From Longilinea arvoryzae (lineage in GTDB: Bacteria; Chloroflexota; Anaerolineae; Anaerolineales; Anaerolineaceae): a stretch of 64,000 nucleotides of DNA. A program made the position numbers and the translations under genes. The stretch covers positions 1,788,409-1,852,408 of the forward strand of contig NZ_DF967972.1 of NCBI RefSeq assembly GCF_001050235.1. Direction: 5' to 3'. Positions 6,968-16,147 of the stretch are shown here, in pieces (position 1 is the first letter of the stretch; every line of letters begins with the position of its first letter). The notes under the pieces were generated by a model that saw only the letters and a list, made by a program, of their open reading frames with translations, did no database searches and was not told the DNA's origin.

Positions 6968-8335
6968 ATGACAGACGAAACGACATTTCAAGAGCTGGTG
7001 GATTTCATCCGGGAAGCCATGCCGCGCTGGCACGTGCCCGGCGTTGCGGTCGGTGTACATTTTCAGGGCTGCCAGTGGACGGCTGGTTTGGGCGTGACCA
7101 GCGTGGATTTTCCGCTGCCGGTGAACGCGGATACGCTGTTTCAGATTGGTTCGATCACCAAGACTGTAACCGCCACAGCAGCGATGCGCCTGGTGGAGAA
7201 GGAGCAATTATCCCTGGATGCGCCGGTGCGCAGCCTGCTGCCCGAGCTGGACCTGGCGGACGAAGACGCGGCCGCGCAGGTGACCCTGCGCCACCTGCTG
7301 ACGCATACCGGAGGTTGGGCAGGCGATTATTTCGATGATTCGGGGCGCGGCGACGATGCGCTGGCCCGGATTCTGCCGCGCCTGAAGCGGCTCGAACAGC
7401 TCACGCCGGTTGGCGAGGTGTGGGCCTATAACAATGCCGGCTTTTACATCGCCGGGCGCATGATCGAACTCGCCGCCGGCAAGGTCTATGAAGAGGCGGC
7501 CCGCGAACTGGTGCTGGATCCGCTGGGCATGCGGGCCTGCACCTATTTTCCCGAGGACGTGATGACGCGCAGTTTCGTCGTCGGGCACCAATTGGCGGGC
7601 GATCAGCCGCGTGTGGCTGCGCCCTGGGCGCCGGCGCGCTCGTGCAGCCCGGTGGGCGGGTTGATCGCCACGGTGGGCGACCTGCTGGCCTATGCGCGCT
7701 TCCACATGGGCAACGGAAATGGCCTGTTGAGGCCCGAGACCCTGCGCCAGATGCAATCCCGCCTGGTCAAGGCGGACGGCGCGCGCTGGGTGGGCTTGAG
7801 CTGGTATATCACTCCCTATCAAACACCCGCTGGCGAAGTCGAGGTGATTGGGCACGGCGGCGCGACCAACGGTCAGGAAGCCCTGTTTCGCATGGTTCCG
7901 CAGCGGGATTTCGCCATTGCCATTCTCACCAACAGCGACGGCGGCGATCCATTGAATACAGAATCGCTGGCCTTCGCTCTGGATCATTTCCTGGGTCTGC
8001 GCGCCAAAAAAGCGCAGCCGGTGGAGATGCCCGCCGGCCGCGTAAACGAATATCTGGGCAGCTACGATGCTCAGGAAGCGACGATTGTTCTTTACATGCA
8101 GGGCAAGGATCTGATGGCGCGCGCCGTGAAGAAGGGCGGCTTTCCAACTCCAGATTCACCCCCGCCGCCTCAGCCCGATCCAACGCGCCTGGTATTCTTG
8201 TCCCCTGACCACATGCGCGCGTTGGATGGACTGTTCACCGACAAGGAAATGGAAGTGATTCGCGCTAAGGATGGCGGAATTATCTGGCTGCGTTCCAGCG
8301 GACGCCTGTTCCGCCGCCTGCCGGCGAACGCCTAA
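6968..8335 (+). CDS. Beta-lactamase-fold serine hydrolase (class C / PBP4-like)
   Basis: A 455-residue serine hydrolase of the beta-lactamase/transpeptidase-like family. The three hallmark motifs are in order: SITK with Ser62 nucleophile and Lys65, YNN at 154-156 and HGG at 296-298. An extra C-terminal domain of about 100 residues follows residue 340. The family hydrolyses amide or ester bonds in peptides, D-amino-acid compounds or small esters. The class C-like arrangement without a signal peptide argues against a periplasmic antibiotic-resistance enzyme and for a cytoplasmic peptidase or esterase. GAGGAGCAGACC precedes the ATG. It is monocistronic and converges on the next gene, overlapping it by four bases. 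Confidence 0.85.
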   Translation: MTDETTFQELVDFIREAMPRWHVPGVAVGVHFQGCQWTAGLGVTSVDFPLPVNADTLFQIGSITKTVTATAAMRLVEKEQLSLDAPVRSLLPELDLADEDAAAQVTLRHLLTHTGGWAGDYFDDSGRGDDALARILPRLKRLEQLTPVGEVWAYNNAGFYIAGRMIELAAGKVYEEAARELVLDPLGMRACTYFPEDVMTRSFVVGHQLAGDQPRVAAPWAPARSCSPVGGLIATVGDLLAYARFHMGNGNGLLRPETLRQMQSRLVKADGARWVGLSWYITPYQTPAGEVEVIGHGGATNGQEALFRMVPQRDFAIAILTNSDGGDPLNTESLAFALDHFLGLRAKKAQPVEMPAGRVNEYLGSYDAQEATIVLYMQGKDLMARAVKKGGFPTPDSPPPPQPDPTRLVFLSPDHMRALDGLFTDKEMEVIRAKDGGIIWLRSSGRLFRRLPANA

Positions 8336-8607
8336 GCGTAAGCGCGTTCGGCCTGGTAAAGCAGCGTGCGGTAATCATATTTGGCCATTTCCACCAGGTC
8401 GAATAGACGGGGCAGGTTGCCGTTGCTTAATTGAAGGATAGCGATTTGGACCCGTTCACGATGCTGCTCGCTGGTTTCCAGGCCATAAAGATCCAGCAAT
8501 TCCATAATCTGGGCTGGATCCTGGTGCGGAAAATTGATTTGCACATCCTGTATAACTTGTTGCCGGGTGTGAGCTGCAATTCGATAAGGATATGTGGTAA
8601 GCGACAT
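8332..8607 (-). CDS. Conserved-looking hypothetical protein, 91 residues
   Basis: A soluble, mostly helical small protein with no motif I recognise. The ATG at 8607 is preceded by AGGGGGTTATAA, a usable ribosome binding site. The stop overlaps the 3' end of the convergent serine hydrolase by four bases. The sequence (TRQQVIQDVQINF, ETSEQHRERVQIAILQLS) suggests two or three amphipathic helices. Residues PAQIMELLDLYGLETSEQHRERVQ resemble protein-interaction helices but no family can be named. Confidence 0.55.
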   Translation of the reverse strand: MSLTTYPYRIAAHTRQQVIQDVQINFPHQDPAQIMELLDLYGLETSEQHRERVQIAILQLSNGNLPRLFDLVEMAKYDYRTLLYQAERAYA

Positions 8608-8704
8608 TTATAACCCCCTGGTTACGTCGTGTGCCATTTTGGTGATGCTTTTAAATCCTAACCTTCGTGACTGACAAAAAACTGTCATTCCCGATGAAAA
8701 AAGG

Positions 8705-8736
8705 AAGGTTCAGCCCGGATTTTGCGGCTGAACCTT
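8705..8736 (-). terminator. Rho-independent terminator of the aminotransferase gene
   Basis: AAGGTTCAGCC (8705-8715) pairs with GGCTGAACCTT (8726-8736). Read on the minus strand the stem is followed by CCTTTTTTC, a good U-tract. It lies 35 bases past the stop of the minus-strand aminotransferase. Confidence 0.75.
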
Positions 8737-8770
8737 TCAGTTTGGTTTTAATTTCGATCTGAATCCCCGC

Positions 8771-9862
8771 TCAAATCGCTCTGAAGACCTCTTCGATCAC
8801 GTCCAAGGCCCGGGTCGTCAGATCCAGGTCGGCCTGAGAACCCATATGACCGAGGCGGAACACCTTGCCGGCCAGCGGGCCGTAGCTGCCGCCAACCGCC
8901 AGGCCGCGCGTTCGCAGGCGGCGATCGAATTCGGGCCAGTCGATTCCTTCGGGCAGGTTCACCGCGCTGACCGTCGGCGCCGTGATTGCGCTGCGGGCGG
9001 GGTACATCGACAGCCCCATTTTGATCAGGCGCTGGCGGCAGTAATCCGCCACCTGCGCGTGGCGCTGAAAGCTGTGTTCCAGGCCTTCATCGAGAATGCG
9101 TTGGGCGGCGATGTGCAAGGCGGACAGACCCTGCCAGTAGGGCGTATAAGGGAAGGCGCCGGTCTTTTGAGCCGCATAAAAGGGCCGGATGGCGTCGTAG
9201 CCCGGGTAATTGACCTGTTCGATGATCTCCCAGGCCGCGTCGCTGACGGTCACAAAGGACATATCCGGCGGGCAGGAAAGCACTTTCTGCGAACCGCCCA
9301 ACGCCAGGTCGATGCCCCATTCGTCCACCTTGACCGGCGCGCCGCCGACGCTGGAAACCACATCCGCCAACAGAAGCGGGACTTCATATTCGTGCTTCAA
9401 CTTCCCGAGTTGCTCCAGTGGATTGAGCGTGCCGGAAGGCGTCTCGCAGTGCACCACGGTGATCATTTTGGGGCGATAATCGGCCAGGGCGACCTCGATA
9501 CTCTGCCAGTCGGTGATGGTCTGATTGTACGGGATGGGCACCACCTTCACAGAAGCGCCGAGCGCTTCGGCCATCTCGGCCAGGCCGAAACTGAACACAC
9601 CGTTGGCGACCGCTACCACGCGGTCGCCGGGTTTCAGACAGCTTTTCAAGGCGCCCCACAGCACCAGCATGCCTTCGCCGGTATGAATGACCACCGAATT
9701 CTTCGTGCCGAATAATTGCTGCAATTCGCGTTCGGTTCGATTGTACAGGTCGAGAAATTCAGGTTCCAGATCCGCCGAACCGTAATCTTTTTGGTAGGCG
9801 GCCAGGATTTCCGGCGGTACTCGAACCGGCCCCGGGATCATGGGGATGGGATAGGTTTCCAT
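8771..9862 (-). CDS. Class V aminotransferase (alanine-glyoxylate / serine-pyruvate type)
   Basis: A 363-residue PLP enzyme of aminotransferase class V, in the alanine-glyoxylate/serine-pyruvate/phosphoserine-like branch. Key features are the N-terminal IPGPVRVPPEIL, the cofactor-binding TGEGMLVLWGAL, Asp167 (LLLADVVSS) that contacts the pyridine nitrogen, and Lys193 in GGSQKVLSCPP as the Schiff-base lysine. Likely roles are glyoxylate detoxification or serine/glycine interconversion; the exact amino donor cannot be read from the sequence. It is a single gene with its own terminator. Confidence 0.85.
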   Translation of the reverse strand: METYPIPMIPGPVRVPPEILAAYQKDYGSADLEPEFLDLYNRTERELQQLFGTKNSVVIHTGEGMLVLWGALKSCLKPGDRVVAVANGVFSFGLAEMAEALGASVKVVPIPYNQTITDWQSIEVALADYRPKMITVVHCETPSGTLNPLEQLGKLKHEYEVPLLLADVVSSVGGAPVKVDEWGIDLALGGSQKVLSCPPDMSFVTVSDAAWEIIEQVNYPGYDAIRPFYAAQKTGAFPYTPYWQGLSALHIAAQRILDEGLEHSFQRHAQVADYCRQRLIKMGLSMYPARSAITAPTVSAVNLPEGIDWPEFDRRLRTRGLAVGGSYGPLAGKVFRLGHMGSQADLDLTTRALDVIEEVFRAI

Positions 9863-10119
9863 GTCTGGATAACTCCTGCGCTGCGGGCCGGGCAGCTTGA
9901 TGGTATGTGAGTCTCAAATTCCTGGCAGCCAGGGATGGATTTTTCAAGGATTGTAATCGTTTGAGATCCGGGAAGGCTTACAACTCCATAACAATCCGAT
10001 CGACGGCGCTATTCCTTCGTATTATATCCCACTCGTGGAAAGGGAATCCCCGGAGACCTGCCGATTGGCTCATCGAGCGGTAGGGCCTGTATTTGTGAAG
10101 AGAATCTGACAGTTCGGGG
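9863..10119. other. Divergent intergenic region between the aminotransferase and fbaB
   Basis: No gene is supported here. It separates two divergently transcribed genes and holds the promoter side of each. The fbaB -10 box follows at 10120. Confidence 0.5.
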
Positions 10120-10159
10120 TATAATTTATTCTGTAGACAGACAATAGGTAATTTGTCTG
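10120..10159 (+). promoter_or_regulatory. fbaB -10 box with an adjacent inverted repeat
   Basis: A perfect TATAAT lies at 10120-10125 (no clear -35). Starting 12 bases downstream is an inverted repeat, CAGACAA (10138-10144) and TTGTCTG (10153-10159), separated by 8 bases. Its position over the expected start of transcription suits a repressor operator. The regulator is not known. Confidence 0.45.
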
Positions 10160-10283
10160 AGCGCTTCTGCACGGCGAAATCTTTGACTCGATCCCACGGA
10201 ACATCGCCAGGCAGCTTGACCGCTCATCACACCGGTCCTGACCGGTTTTGCTGGATGAATCTTCCAATCATTTCGGAGGCAAC

Positions 10284-11354
10284 ATGTACCAAAAAATCGT
10301 AACCCTGCTGGGCGCAGAAGCGCAATCGCTTCTCGAGCATGAGTGCAAGACCATTCGCAAGGATTTGATCCACGTTCCCGGTCCCGATTGGGTAGACCGC
10401 ATCTGGGAGCATTCCGACCGTCCCATCCGTGTCATGCGCAATTTGCAGGCCATGTATGGCCACGGCCGGTTAGCCGACACGGGCTACATGTCCATCCTTC
10501 CGGTCGATCAGGGCATCGAACACTCGGCAGGCGCTTCTTTTGCCAAGAATCCGCTGTATTTCGATCCCGAAAACATCGTCAAGCTGGCGATCGAAGGCGG
10601 CTGCAATGCCGTGGCCTCGACCTTTGGCGTGCTGGGTTCGATTGCTCGCAAATACGCCCATCACATTCCTTTCATTGTGAAGATCAACCATAATGAATTC
10701 CTGACCTATCCGAACAAGTACGACCAGATCATGTTCGGCACTTTGAAGGAAGCCTACGAAATGGGCGCTTCCGCAGTTGGCGCGACCATTTACTTCGGCT
10801 CGCCCGAATCATCCCGCCAGATCATCGAAGTGGCCCAGGCCTTCGCCATGGCGCACGAACTGGGCATGGCCACCGTTTTGTGGTGCTACCTGCGCAACCC
10901 GGGCTTCAAGGTCAACAACGTCGATTATCATGTTTCCGCGGACCTGACCGGCCAGGCCAACCATCTGGGTGTGACCATCGAGGCTGACATCGTCAAACAG
11001 AAATTGCCCGAAAACAACGGCGGGTACAAGGCGATTTCCAGCAAGGAAAATCCATACGGCAAGATCGACGAACGCATGTACACCGAACTGGCCAGCGATC
11101 ACCCGATCGATCTGGTGCGCTACCAGGTGGCTAACAGCTACATGGGCCGCGCCAGCCTGATCAACTCCGGCGGCGCCTCCAGCGGTGAAGGTGATCTGGC
11201 CCAGGCCGTCCGGACAGCCGTCATCAATAAGCGCGGCGGCGGGGCGGGTCTCATCTCCGGCCGCAAGGCTTTCCAGCGCCCGATGAAGGAAGGCGTGGAA
11301 CTGCTCAACGCAATTCAGGATGTGTATTTGAGCAAGGAAATCACGGTCGCATAA
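10284..11354 (+). CDS. fbaB: Class I fructose-bisphosphate aldolase
   Basis: A 356-residue aldolase closely resembling E. coli FbaB (DhnA) over its whole length, for example [56 protein letters not shown] and [18 protein letters not shown]. It splits fructose 1,6-bisphosphate into dihydroxyacetone phosphate and glyceraldehyde 3-phosphate through a Schiff base. Lys238 in ADIVK is the likely Schiff-base residue, by analogy with FbaB/DeoC-type barrels. GGAGGC at 10275-10280 fixes the start at 10284; an upstream in-frame extension of 12 codons is not supported. With pfkA it supplies two consecutive steps of glycolysis in this window, in separate units. Confidence 0.95.
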   Translation: MYQKIVTLLGAEAQSLLEHECKTIRKDLIHVPGPDWVDRIWEHSDRPIRVMRNLQAMYGHGRLADTGYMSILPVDQGIEHSAGASFAKNPLYFDPENIVKLAIEGGCNAVASTFGVLGSIARKYAHHIPFIVKINHNEFLTYPNKYDQIMFGTLKEAYEMGASAVGATIYFGSPESSRQIIEVAQAFAMAHELGMATVLWCYLRNPGFKVNNVDYHVSADLTGQANHLGVTIEADIVKQKLPENNGGYKAISSKENPYGKIDERMYTELASDHPIDLVRYQVANSYMGRASLINSGGASSGEGDLAQAVRTAVINKRGGGAGLISGRKAFQRPMKEGVELLNAIQDVYLSKEITVA

Positions 11355-11368
11355 GGATCGTGGCAATC

Positions 11369-11403
11369 CTCAGGCCTGGTAGATCTTACCAGGCCTGAGT
11401 TTT
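11369..11403 (+). terminator. Rho-independent terminator of fbaB
   Basis: CTCAGGCCTGGTA and TACCAGGCCTGAG pair perfectly around a 5-base loop (stem 11369-11399), followed by TTTT. It sits 15 bases past the fbaB stop. Confidence 0.8.
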
Positions 11404-11481
11404 CGACCATCTGGCGCGAAGATCGTTAGCCGGATGAGATGCAAATCACCAGATCAATTGAAAATTCCATGGGAGGGAAAT

Positions 11482-12075
11482 ATGGCTTTTGAATTGCCTG
11501 CATTACCTTTTACAGAAGATGCGCTGGAGCCGTATTATTCCGCGCGGACGCTTAGCTTCCACCACGGCAAACATCACAAGGCCTACGTAGATAACCTCAA
11601 TAAACTGATCACCGGGACAGACCTGGAAAGCAAGACCCTGGAGGAGATCATTCTCCTGGCGGCGGCGGATCCGGCCAAGGCCGGCATGTTCAACAACGCC
11701 GCCCAGATCTGGAACCACACTTTCTTCTGGCATTGCATGAAGCCTGGCGGCGGCGGCAAACCCGGCGGCGCAATTGCGGCGCGCATCGATGCCACTTTTG
11801 GCAGTTATGAGAAGTTCGCCGAACAGTTCAAGGCCGCGGCAGTCGGGCGTTTTGGCTCGGGATGGGGCTGGCTGGTCCTGGACGGCGGCGAATTGAAGAT
11901 CCTGTCCACGCCCAACGCCGAAACCCCGCTGGCAAAGGGCCAGAAGGCGCTGCTCACCGTGGACGTCTGGGAGCATGCCTACTATCTGGATTATCAGAAC
12001 CGGCGGCCGGATTTCGTCCAGGCTTTCCTGGACCATCTGGTCAACTGGGACTTCGTGGCTGAAAATCTCAAGTAA
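11482..12075 (+). CDS. sodB: Iron superoxide dismutase
   Basis: A 197-residue Fe/Mn-type superoxide dismutase that converts superoxide to hydrogen peroxide and oxygen. All four metal ligands are present: His27 (LSFHHGKHH), His79 (IWNHTFFW), Asp161 and His165 (DVWEHAYY). Two specificity positions favour iron: Gln75 in NNAAQIWNH, and Ala rather than Gln in STPNAETPL. GGGAGGGAAAT in front of the ATG at 11482 fixes the start; an upstream 16-codon extension is not supported. There is no signal peptide, so it is cytoplasmic. It is a single-gene unit ending at a GC-rich hairpin. Confidence 0.93.
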   Translation: MAFELPALPFTEDALEPYYSARTLSFHHGKHHKAYVDNLNKLITGTDLESKTLEEIILLAAADPAKAGMFNNAAQIWNHTFFWHCMKPGGGGKPGGAIAARIDATFGSYEKFAEQFKAAAVGRFGSGWGWLVLDGGELKILSTPNAETPLAKGQKALLTVDVWEHAYYLDYQNRRPDFVQAFLDHLVNWDFVAENLK

Positions 12076-12133
12076 TTTTCAGCCCACGGCTGGCAATTCT
12101 CAGCCGGGCACAAATTCGATCGAAGACAATCAC

Positions 12134-12155
12134 CGGCCGGGGGCAACCCCGGCCG
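12134..12155 (+). terminator. GC-rich hairpin downstream of sodB
   Basis: CGGCCGGGG and CCCCGGCCG form a 9-bp stem closed by a GCAA tetraloop. It lacks a U-tract, so it may protect the 3' end rather than terminate alone. Confidence 0.4.
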
Positions 12156-12275
12156 ATGAGCTAAGCTGGGAGAAATTACGTTCATCCCTCTGTCATTCTG
12201 TGGACCGGCCCTTTGCTTAAAAAATACTGGCCAAACTGCCGGTCAAAATCCCGCGGGTCAGGATAAAATTTGTGT

Positions 12276-15200
12276 ATGCCTTCCAAACCAAAACAATCGA
12301 TTCTGCGATTCATTCAATGGGCGGTCATCGCTTCGCTGAGCCTTGGGCTGACGCTGGGTGTGGTGACGCCGGTAAAGGCGGTCGCCGAAGTGGTTCGTTT
12401 CGAACGGCTGACCTCCGATCAGGGCCTTTCGCAAAGTTGGGTGCGTACCATCCTGCAGGATTGGCAGGGCTATCTGTGGTTTGGGACTGAATATGGCCTG
12501 AACCGCTACGATGGTTATGAATTCGAGATTTACCGTCACGACCTCGAAGACCCCGACTCGTTGGCGGATAGCAATGTGATTGCGCTGCTCGAGGATACGA
12601 ATCACCGGTTGTGGGTTGGCACATTGAATGGATTGGACCGCCTGGATCGGGATGGGAACCGCTTCGTTCACTACCATTCCGATGCCTATGACCCCAACAG
12701 CCTGGGGGGTATGGAAATTTCGGTGTTATACCAGGACCGGCAGGGCGTATTGTGGGTGGGCACCGAAGACGGCGGGCTCAGCCGGTACAACGCGGCCACC
12801 GACAACTTTACCCGGTTTCAGTTTGCATCGGCGGACCCGACCAGCCTGAGCAACAACGATGTGCTGTCCATTTTCGAGGATCACAACGGCATATTATGGG
12901 TGGGCACAGCCCTGGGCGGCCTGAACGCGCTCGACCCGAATACCGGAAAGTTCACCCGCTACCGCGCCAACTCGAAAGATTCTGCGAGTTTGAGTTCGGA
13001 TGCCGTTCGCGCGATCTATGAAGATAGCCTCGGCAATTTGTGGGTGGGCACGGATACCGGCGGATTGAACCTGTTCGACCGTAAAGCCAATACTTTTACA
13101 CACTACCGCTATCAAGTGGACGATGCTTATTCGTTGAGCGGGGATGAAGTGCGGGTCATCTATGAAGATCGGAGCGGCGAACTGTGGGTTGGCACCAAGG
13201 CGGGTTTGAACCGCATGGACCGTAATCTGGGCCGATTTATTCGCTACCGGCATGATCCGAGTGATCCCTATTCGATCAGCAGCGACTCGATCTGGTCGTT
13301 ATATGAAGATCGCGGCGGAATCCTGTGGATTGGAACCGGAGGCGGGGGTGTGAGCAAGTACGCCGGTTCGCTGCAGAAGTTTACGCTGCACCAGTATCGC
13401 CCGGATCAGACCGCCACCTTGAGCGATAACGACATCCTGGCCATCACGGAAGACAGGCAGGGACGCCTATGGGTCGGAACGCATTTCGGCGGGTTGGACC
13501 GTCTGGACGATGTGGAAAACGACGTGCGGGTTTTTCGCCACAATCCGCACGACTCCACGAGCATCGCCGGGGATGATGTGCGCGCGCTGCTCGTCGACCA
13601 TACCGGGCGTTTGTGGGTCGGCCTGAACCGAGGCGGGCTGGACTATCTCGACCCGTATTCCGATGATTTCGTTCACCTGGCGAATTCGGCCGACGATCCC
13701 GCCGGCCTTGGCGAAGATCGGGTGGCAACCCTGTTCGAGGACCGTGATGAGACCCTGTGGGTCGGCCTGTGGACGCAGGGATTGGACCGCCTGGATTCGG
13801 CAAGCAAAACCTTTACCCATTTCCGGCATGATCCGGCCGACTCGAACAGCCTGGTGGACGACCGCGTACGGGTGATCTATCAGGACAAAGAAGGATTATT
13901 CTGGATCGGCACCTATGGCGGGTTCAGCATCTGGGATTCAGGGGAAAACCTGTTTACCAATTATTCGAACGATCCGAATAATCCCGATAGCCTGTCGAAC
14001 GATATCGTCCGCGCCTTCCATGAGGATGCGTCCGGCAATATGTGGATCGCAACCTATGGCGGTGGGCTGAATTATTTCGACCGGAAGACCCAAAAATTCT
14101 CTCACTACACCATCAAGAACGGATTGCCGAGTGACGCGCTCTACAGCCTCCTGGCGGATGAGACCGGTGAAATGTGGATCAGTTCCAATTCCGGCCTCAC
14201 GCACTTCGACCCAAAACGGATCTCATTTCGCAACTACACCACCAAAGATGGCCTGCAGGGTGATGAGTTCAACGGCGGTTCGGCCTTCCGGAATGCCGAA
14301 GGCGAGATGTTCTTCGGTGGCATCAACGGCTTCAATTCCTTCTATCCGCAGCAGGTGGCGGATAATTCAAGCGTTCCACCGGTCGTCATCACGGCCTTTC
14401 GCAAGTTCAATAAGACGGTGCGAACGGATTTGCAGCCAGGTGAGACCATCGAGCTGGACTACACCGACAATTTCATCTCCTTCGATTTTGCCGCGCTGGA
14501 TTATTACGCCCCGCTTCGCAACCAGTACACCTACATGCTGGAAGGTTTCGACCGCCAGTGGGTCGCAGCCGGAACGCGCCGGTACGCCAGTTACACCAAT
14601 TTGCGGGGCGGCGATTATGTATTTCGGGTGCGCGGCTCCAACAGCGACGGTATCTGGAATGTGGACGGTTTTTCGGTCAACATCCACATTACGCCGCCCT
14701 TTTGGGAAAGATGGTGGTTCTTCGGGATGATCGCCGTGGTGTTGGCGGGCGGCGCATTTGGCGCCTATCGCATGCGCGTGCAGGAAATCAAGGACCGCAA
14801 CCGTTCGCTGGAAGTGCAGGTCCGCGAGCGCACCATGGAAATCGAACGCCGGCAGTTGGTAGCCGAGGGATTGCGCAAGATTATCTCCATGCTCAATTCG
14901 AATTATTCGTTGAGCGAAAGTCTGGATACCATCCTGGTGCAGGCGGCCCAATTTACCGGCGCCTGCTGTGCCTATATCTTCCAAACCTGCGAAGACTGCG
15001 GTGATCTGGCGGTGCTCGCGCTTAAGGAGGATCATAACCTGTCCGATGAAGCCCTTCGAAATTGGAAAGGTTTCATCGGCGATGAGGTGACCAACAACCT
15101 GATCCGCGGGCAGTCCATGGCGGTATCGGATTTGTCGGCGCTGCGCGCTGAAACCGGTGAATCTCAATATCCCTATGCTGTAAACCATAATGCGCTTCTG

Positions 15201-15983
15201 GCCGTTCCGCTGCCGGTGAGCGGGAAAGTGGGCGGCGGCCTGATTTTGCTTTTCGAAAAAACGCGCAATTTGACCCAGGAGGAGATCAACCTGGCGACCA
15301 CTCTGGCCGACCAGGCTTCCCTGGCGATCGCCAACGCTCAACTTCGCGCCCAGGCCGAGCAAAACGCGATTGCCGCCGAACGCAGCCGGTTGGCGCGTGA
15401 TTTGCATGACGCCGTCACACAGACTTTGTTCACCACCAGCCTGATTGCCGACGTTCTGCCGCGCATCTGGGAGCGCAATCCGGAGGAGGGGCGAAAACGG
15501 TTGGAACAAATCCGCCAATTGACGCGCGGCGCGCTGGCCGAAATGCGCACTCTGCTTCTAGAACTGCGACCGGCCTCCCTGACCGAGACGAACCTGGCCG
15601 ACCTGGTCCGTCAATTGAGCCTGGCCTTTACCGGGCGCACTCAGATCCCGGTGGAAGTGAGCGTGGAAGGAAATTTCGTGCTGCCGCCGGATGTCCAGGT
15701 AACATTGTATCGAATCGCTCAGGAACTGCTGAACAACGTTGCCAAACATGCCCAGGCCACGCAGGTCAGCGTCAAATTGAGTGAGGTGAACGGGCAAATC
15801 CTGCTGCAGGTCTGCGATAACGGGAAGGGTTTCGATATCGAGGCCGTTCCCAGCGGGCACATGGGATTGGGGATTATTCGCGAGCGGGCTACCTCGGTGG
15901 GGGCCACGCTGGATGTGGAAAGCCGGCCCGGCGATGGCACCCGGGTGGCCGTGTATTGGGATGGAATCATTCAGGAAAGCTGA
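12276..15983 (+). CDS. Sensor histidine kinase with two-component regulator propeller
   Basis: A protein of about 1235 residues. It has an N-terminal membrane or signal segment at about 14-36, then about 14 repeats with signatures such as LWVGT..GGLNRLD and IYEDR.G.LW (two-component regulator propeller, about 38-690). A Y_Y_Y domain follows (about 730-808), then a transmembrane helix (about 812-835), a GAF domain (about 868-1025), a HisKA_3 dimerisation domain with the phospho-acceptor His near 1044 (ARDLHDAVTQTLF), and an HATPase with N box AQELLNNVAKHA and DNGKGF. The propeller should lie outside the membrane and bind a ligand, possibly a carbohydrate. HisKA_3 kinases normally pair with NarL-type response regulators; none is adjacent. 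A TAAAAT box at 12264-12269, seven bases before this ATG, hints at a leaderless message. Confidence 0.9.
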   Translation: MPSKPKQSILRFIQWAVIASLSLGLTLGVVTPVKAVAEVVRFERLTSDQGLSQSWVRTILQDWQGYLWFGTEYGLNRYDGYEFEIYRHDLEDPDSLADSNVIALLEDTNHRLWVGTLNGLDRLDRDGNRFVHYHSDAYDPNSLGGMEISVLYQDRQGVLWVGTEDGGLSRYNAATDNFTRFQFASADPTSLSNNDVLSIFEDHNGILWVGTALGGLNALDPNTGKFTRYRANSKDSASLSSDAVRAIYEDSLGNLWVGTDTGGLNLFDRKANTFTHYRYQVDDAYSLSGDEVRVIYEDRSGELWVGTKAGLNRMDRNLGRFIRYRHDPSDPYSISSDSIWSLYEDRGGILWIGTGGGGVSKYAGSLQKFTLHQYRPDQTATLSDNDILAITEDRQGRLWVGTHFGGLDRLDDVENDVRVFRHNPHDSTSIAGDDVRALLVDHTGRLWVGLNRGGLDYLDPYSDDFVHLANSADDPAGLGEDRVATLFEDRDETLWVGLWTQGLDRLDSASKTFTHFRHDPADSNSLVDDRVRVIYQDKEGLFWIGTYGGFSIWDSGENLFTNYSNDPNNPDSLSNDIVRAFHEDASGNMWIATYGGGLNYFDRKTQKFSHYTIKNGLPSDALYSLLADETGEMWISSNSGLTHFDPKRISFRNYTTKDGLQGDEFNGGSAFRNAEGEMFFGGINGFNSFYPQQVADNSSVPPVVITAFRKFNKTVRTDLQPGETIELDYTDNFISFDFAALDYYAPLRNQYTYMLEGFDRQWVAAGTRRYASYTNLRGGDYVFRVRGSNSDGIWNVDGFSVNIHITPPFWERWWFFGMIAVVLAGGAFGAYRMRVQEIKDRNRSLEVQVRERTMEIERRQLVAEGLRKIISMLNSNYSLSESLDTILVQAAQFTGACCAYIFQTCEDCGDLAVLALKEDHNLSDEALRNWKGFIGDEVTNNLIRGQSMAVSDLSALRAETGESQYPYAVNHNALLAVPLPVSGKVGGGLILLFEKTRNLTQEEINLATTLADQASLAIANAQLRAQAEQNAIAAERSRLARDLHDAVTQTLFTTSLIADVLPRIWERNPEEGRKRLEQIRQLTRGALAEMRTLLLELRPASLTETNLADLVRQLSLAFTGRTQIPVEVSVEGNFVLPPDVQVTLYRIAQELLNNVAKHAQATQVSVKLSEVNGQILLQVCDNGKGFDIEAVPSGHMGLGIIRERATSVGATLDVESRPGDGTRVAVYWDGIIQES

Positions 15984-16147
15984 GTGAAATTAGCAGATTT
16001 TCTTTCATCGCCCTGGCCAACTGGCCGGGGCGAATTTTATCCCGCTGGCAGGTCGAAAGTACCGCCATTCATCCAGTGGAAAGAAAGACAATATTGGTTA
16101 GCATAGGGACTGCGATGGGAAAGAATGCGATGAAAGGAGATGCGGTC

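Noticed and set aside
8846..9715. A 289-residue plus-strand frame.
   Set aside because: Antisense to the class V aminotransferase, whose PLP lysine and cofactor motifs are clear.
9978..10172. A 64-residue minus-strand frame upstream of fbaB.
   Set aside because: No ribosome binding site, it overlaps the fbaB promoter, and its composition is not protein-like.
14367..15518. A 383-residue minus-strand frame.
   Set aside because: It runs opposite the kinase part of the propeller histidine kinase and has no protein-like motif.
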